A stretch of 9,900 bases of DNA from an uncultured Ruminococcus sp. GTDB taxonomy: Bacteria; Bacillota; Clostridia; Oscillospirales; CAG-272. Location: contig CACYWX010000128.1 of the NCBI GenBank assembly GCA_902778205.1, positions 1 to 9,900 on the forward strand, in the 5' to 3' direction. Numbering within the stretch: the stretch's first letter is position 1; the number at the start of each line of letters is the position of its first letter. The notes beneath the pieces are model-generated. The model saw only the letters and a list, made by a program, of their open reading frames with translations, was not told where the DNA came from and searched no databases. Made by a program: the position numbers and the translations under genes. Below are positions 7,831-9,900 of this stretch, piece by piece.

Positions 7831-8255
7831 TTACGCCAGCGTGTCCAGCTTGTGGTTTTTCAGGGACGGATTCAGATACCGGGACATGGCCAGGGTATCA
7901 AGGTAGGGATTCTCAAAGGGCATGCCGCACCGCTCGGACGCCTGCCGGATGAAGCCGGTGTCGAAGGCCGCGTTGTGGGCCACCAGCATCCGGTCTCCCA
8001 CGAAGGCGAAGAAGGCCTCAAGGGCATCCTTTTCCTTCGGCGCGCCCTTCACCATGTCGTCCGTGATGCCCGTCAGCTCCGTGATGTTCTCCGGAATGGG
8101 ACACTCGGGGTCCACAAATGTGTTGAACCGCTCGGAGATCTTCCCGTCCCGGAACAGGACCGCGCCGATTTCGGTGATCCGGTTGGCGGTGGCGGAGAGG
8201 CCGGTGGTTTCGATCTCGAACACTGCGAACTCGCCGTCGAAGCGGATGTCCTCCC
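7831..8255 (-). CDS. polC: PolC fragment 2: proofreading exonuclease segment, in another frame
   Basis: Starting at about 8255 the reading continues in a frame shifted by one base as GEDIRFDGEFAVFEIETTG and runs 140 codons to the TAA at 7831-7833. It carries the DEDDh-type exonuclease domain of PolC. Motif I reads E-x-E (FEIETTGL; the first acid is GAG at 8215-8217) where other PolC proteins have D-x-E. Then come FVDPECPIPENITELTGITDDMV and motif II (VAHNAAFDTGF). Motif III (HHRASDDAE) lies beyond the stop. There is no credible start codon or ribosome binding site for this piece: the frame's only upstream ATG, at 8337, would give a non-homologous leader. It is best read as the interrupted middle of polC. 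Confidence 0.75.
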
Positions 8256-9524
8256 CGCGATATCGTTGGCCAGCATGGCGATGGGAAAGCTCTGCAGATT
8301 GCCGTGGTCTGTGATGGCGATGGCACGGTGTCCCCATTTCGCGGCGGTATTTACAATGTCATCCGCTTTGATCAGGGCGTCCATGGCGGACATGTTGGTG
8401 TGCAGATGGAGCTCCACCCGCTTCTCCTCCGCCCGGTCCCGGCGCGCCTCCTCCTTTACCTGCATGATGTCGGTGAACTGCATGTAGAGGTCGTTGTCGA
8501 ACTTGTCCGACTTGATGGTGCCCCGGACGGCGTACTGCTTGCCCTTGGAGAACAGCGCCTCCGTCTCAGCCGCCGATTCGGCCGGAACGGTGACCTTGAT
8601 GTAGATGGACGCCTCCCGGTCCGTGCCGGCGAAGGTGAACATGACCTTGTCGCCCCGGCGCGTCTCCTTCTGATCCACCGCGAAGATCTCGCAGAGGATC
8701 ACGGCTCCCCGGGCGGCGGAACGGATGGAGCGCAGAGGCTTCACGCCCCGGATGGGAAACTCCTCCCCGAACACCAGCTTCGGCTCTGAGCAGTCGAAGG
8801 TGATGCGCCCGCACCGGATCCGGTTGTCCGGCAGCTCCTCTGCCTCGGGATTCCCTTCAAGCAGGGAGTCCGTTCTCGGCAGAACGGGCTTTTCCTCCTC
8901 GGCCGGAACGTCGGGAACGGGAGAGGACGCCATGGCCTCAAGCCGCGCGTGCTCCTCCACGATGGCGGCGGAGGAGGCGTTGAGCTTCTCCAGCTGGCGG
9001 GACATGTATTCGGCGTAGGCCTCCTCCGCGTCTCCGGACTGGCGCAGGTCCACGTGAATCTGCTTTCCGAACTCGCTGTACACGATCCCCTCGATGACCC
9101 GGGCCGTCTCCGCCAGGCTCAGAAGAGTCAGCCCTCCCTTTGAGAAGGGGATGGAGATCGTCACGTCGTCCCCGTTTCCCTCCAGCTCGTAACGGTCGAA
9201 AAAGCCGTGACAGACAATCCCGATCCGTCCGGCTTCCACCAGCGCCTCGCTCATATAATCCATGGAGAACAGGGCCGCGTCGTACCGGGGCAGGATGCGC
9301 ACCTGTGTCAGATCGTACCCCTCGCGGATCACGTTCTCCAGGGCGTACAGGTCCCGCTTCCGATAGATCCGCGGGAGACGGCACCGGACCTCCGCCATGC
9401 GCGCCTCCCGGTCCACCCGGAGCTGGAGGTCCGTCGCCTCGGCGAAAATGTCCCTGCCTGCCCCCGTCAGACCGTCCGCCACGCGGGAGAAGATTTCGGA
9501 AAGAGAACGGCTGCCTTTTGCCAT
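8073..9524 (-). CDS. polC: PolC fragment 1: N-terminal domain, OB fold, first part of PHP
   Basis: This is the open frame from the polC start. Residues 1-424 are genuine PolC; the last 59 residues, up to the stop at 8073, are frameshifted and unlike any PolC. An N-terminal domain occupies about 1-175. A variable, Glu/Pro-rich linker (about 190-235) follows, then an OB-fold domain (about 237-360, including FDCSEPKLVFGEEFPIRG). The start of the PHP domain is at 369-424, with ELHLHTNMSAMDA (H373, H375) and AITDHGNLQSFP (D406, H407). The frame leaves PolC homology after ANDIAG at about 8253. If translated as it stands, the product would lack polymerase and exonuclease and is unlikely to be functional. 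Confidence 0.8.
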   Translation of the reverse strand: MAKGSRSLSEIFSRVADGLTGAGRDIFAEATDLQLRVDREARMAEVRCRLPRIYRKRDLYALENVIREGYDLTQVRILPRYDAALFSMDYMSEALVEAGRIGIVCHGFFDRYELEGNGDDVTISIPFSKGGLTLLSLAETARVIEGIVYSEFGKQIHVDLRQSGDAEEAYAEYMSRQLEKLNASSAAIVEEHARLEAMASSPVPDVPAEEEKPVLPRTDSLLEGNPEAEELPDNRIRCGRITFDCSEPKLVFGEEFPIRGVKPLRSIRSAARGAVILCEIFAVDQKETRRGDKVMFTFAGTDREASIYIKVTVPAESAAETEALFSKGKQYAVRGTIKSDKFDNDLYMQFTDIMQVKEEARRDRAEEKRVELHLHTNMSAMDALIKADDIVNTAAKWGHRAIAITDHGNLQSFPIAMLANDIAGRTSASTASSQCSRSKPPASPPPPTGSPKSARSCSGTGRSPSGSTHLWTPSVPFRRTSRS

Positions 9525-9569
9525 ACTGTCACCTCTGATTGATTCTGCACGCCAGTCCCACCGCCCGCG

Positions 9570-9900
9570 TCATTCCTCAAGAGCGCGGAGGGTGGCCCTC
9601 ACCAGATACTCCACCGCTTCCTCCTCCGGGACGGTCTCGATCCGTTCGCCGCCGCGGAAGAAGACGCACTTCCCGACTCCCCCGGCAATACCGAAATCCG
9701 CCTCCCGGGCCTCTCCGGGACCGTTGACCACACACCCCATGACGGCCACCTTCAGCCGCTTCCCGCGGGTGTCGAGACCGGCCACGGCTTCCTTGTAGCG
9801 CTTTTCCAGCCCGATGAGATCGATCTTCGTCCGCCCGCAGGTGGGACAGGAAATCACGTCGATGCCGCCCCGGGGATCCAGTCCCACAGCCCGCAGGATT
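9570..9900 (-). CDS. ispG: 4-hydroxy-3-methylbut-2-enyl diphosphate synthase, C-terminal part (cut by right edge)
   Basis: IspG (GcpE) is the iron-sulfur enzyme of the methylerythritol phosphate pathway that converts MEcPP to HMBPP, an isoprenoid precursor. Only the last 109 residues are present; the start lies beyond the right edge. They contain the C-terminal iron-sulfur domain: ISCPTCGRTKIDL, with the first two cysteine ligands (CPTC), and VMGCVVNGPGEA, with the third cysteine and the conserved Glu. The tail GKCVFFRGGERIETVPEEE is typical. The TGA stop at 9570-9572 is 45 bp from the polC start, and no promoter or terminator is visible in between, so the two are probably co-transcribed. In many clostridia ispG follows dxr and rseP and precedes polC, which fits this arrangement. 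Confidence 0.96.
   Translation of the reverse strand, partial: ILRAVGLDPRGGIDVISCPTCGRTKIDLIGLEKRYKEAVAGLDTRGKRLKVAVMGCVVNGPGEAREADFGIAGGVGKCVFFRGGERIETVPEEEAVEYLVRATLRALEE

Larger units (their letters stand above)
5173..9524 (-). pseudogene. polC: DNA polymerase III alpha subunit PolC, interrupted by a frameshift and a stop
   Basis: PolC is the Gram-positive replicative polymerase with a built-in 3'-5' proofreading exonuclease. The homologous sequence runs from the ATG at 9524 (AGAGGTGA at 9529-9536 as ribosome binding site) to the TGA at 5173, and would give about 1450 residues if joined, close to the roughly 1440 of B. subtilis PolC. It is not one open frame. Near 8253 the frame changes and the PHP segment that should hold the YGVE motif is missing, which implies a loss of 3k+1 bases. 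At 7831-7833 an in-frame TAA replaces a residue between the second and third exonuclease motifs. Exonuclease motif I reads FEIETTG instead of FDxETTG. Everything else looks intact and conserved. The gene follows ispG by 45 bp, the usual clostridial context, so this should be the resident polC. An assembly or base error is a real alternative to true decay. Confidence 0.85.

Noticed and set aside
7831..7833. Stop codon reassignment (TAA as sense codon)
   Set aside because: No other conserved gene in the window has an in-frame stop of any kind; one TAA beside another lesion is better explained by mutation or error.
8245..8262. Programmed -1 frameshifting at GCG GGG AGG in polC
   Set aside because: A -1 shift would join the frames, but the site is not a standard slippery heptamer, I see no convincing downstream stimulator, the missing PHP segment would stay missing, and a TAA still follows.
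5404..8487. A 1027-codon open frame on the plus strand, antisense to polC
   Set aside because: Its translation is low in complexity (rich in Val, Leu, Gly, His) and matches no family I know. GC-rich coding DNA often leaves long open antisense frames, and polC homology on the other strand explains this region.

Overview
The window is a GC-rich (by eye about 60%) stretch of chromosome from a spore-forming, low-branching Bacillota (Firmicutes), most likely class Clostridia. This rests on SpoIVA (spore coat ATPase), a Gram-positive-type PolC replicase, and the gene order ispG-polC, which is familiar from clostridial genomes. It is a core-genome region: I see no tRNA or rRNA gene, CRISPR array, insertion sequence or phage gene.

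Layout from left to right: secA (minus strand, first 336 codons, running off the left edge); a divergent AT-rich promoter region (about 1010-1246); trmL (plus strand); cls, encoding cardiolipin synthase (minus strand), meeting trmL tail to tail with a 4 bp gap; a consensus cls promoter next to the hairpin terminator of spoIVA; spoIVA (minus); a spacer with a candidate sigma-E-like promoter and the polC terminator; polC (minus, about 4.35 kb, interrupted); a 45 bp gap; and the last 109 codons of ispG (minus, running off the right edge). ispG and polC look like one operon ending at the hairpin at 5111-5146. spoIVA and cls each have their own terminator or promoter signals. No gene-free stretch exceeds 300 bases.

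The main anomaly is polC. Its sequence is recognisable from end to end, from the N-terminal domain to the C-terminal QLTMF clamp-binding motif, but the frame is broken twice around the exonuclease insertion. At about 8253 the frame shifts, and a PHP segment seen in other PolC proteins (with the YGVE motif) is missing, as if 3k+1 bases had been lost. At 7831-7833 there is an in-frame TAA. Between these two, the first catalytic Asp of the proofreading exonuclease reads Glu (FEIETTG instead of FDxETTG). PolC is normally essential in these bacteria. The options are an assembly or strain-mixture artefact, a recent pseudogene with another replicase elsewhere, or an unusual split or recoded polymerase; the first two are simpler. 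The rest of the window is ordinary housekeeping and sporulation content with readable promoters, starts and terminators.
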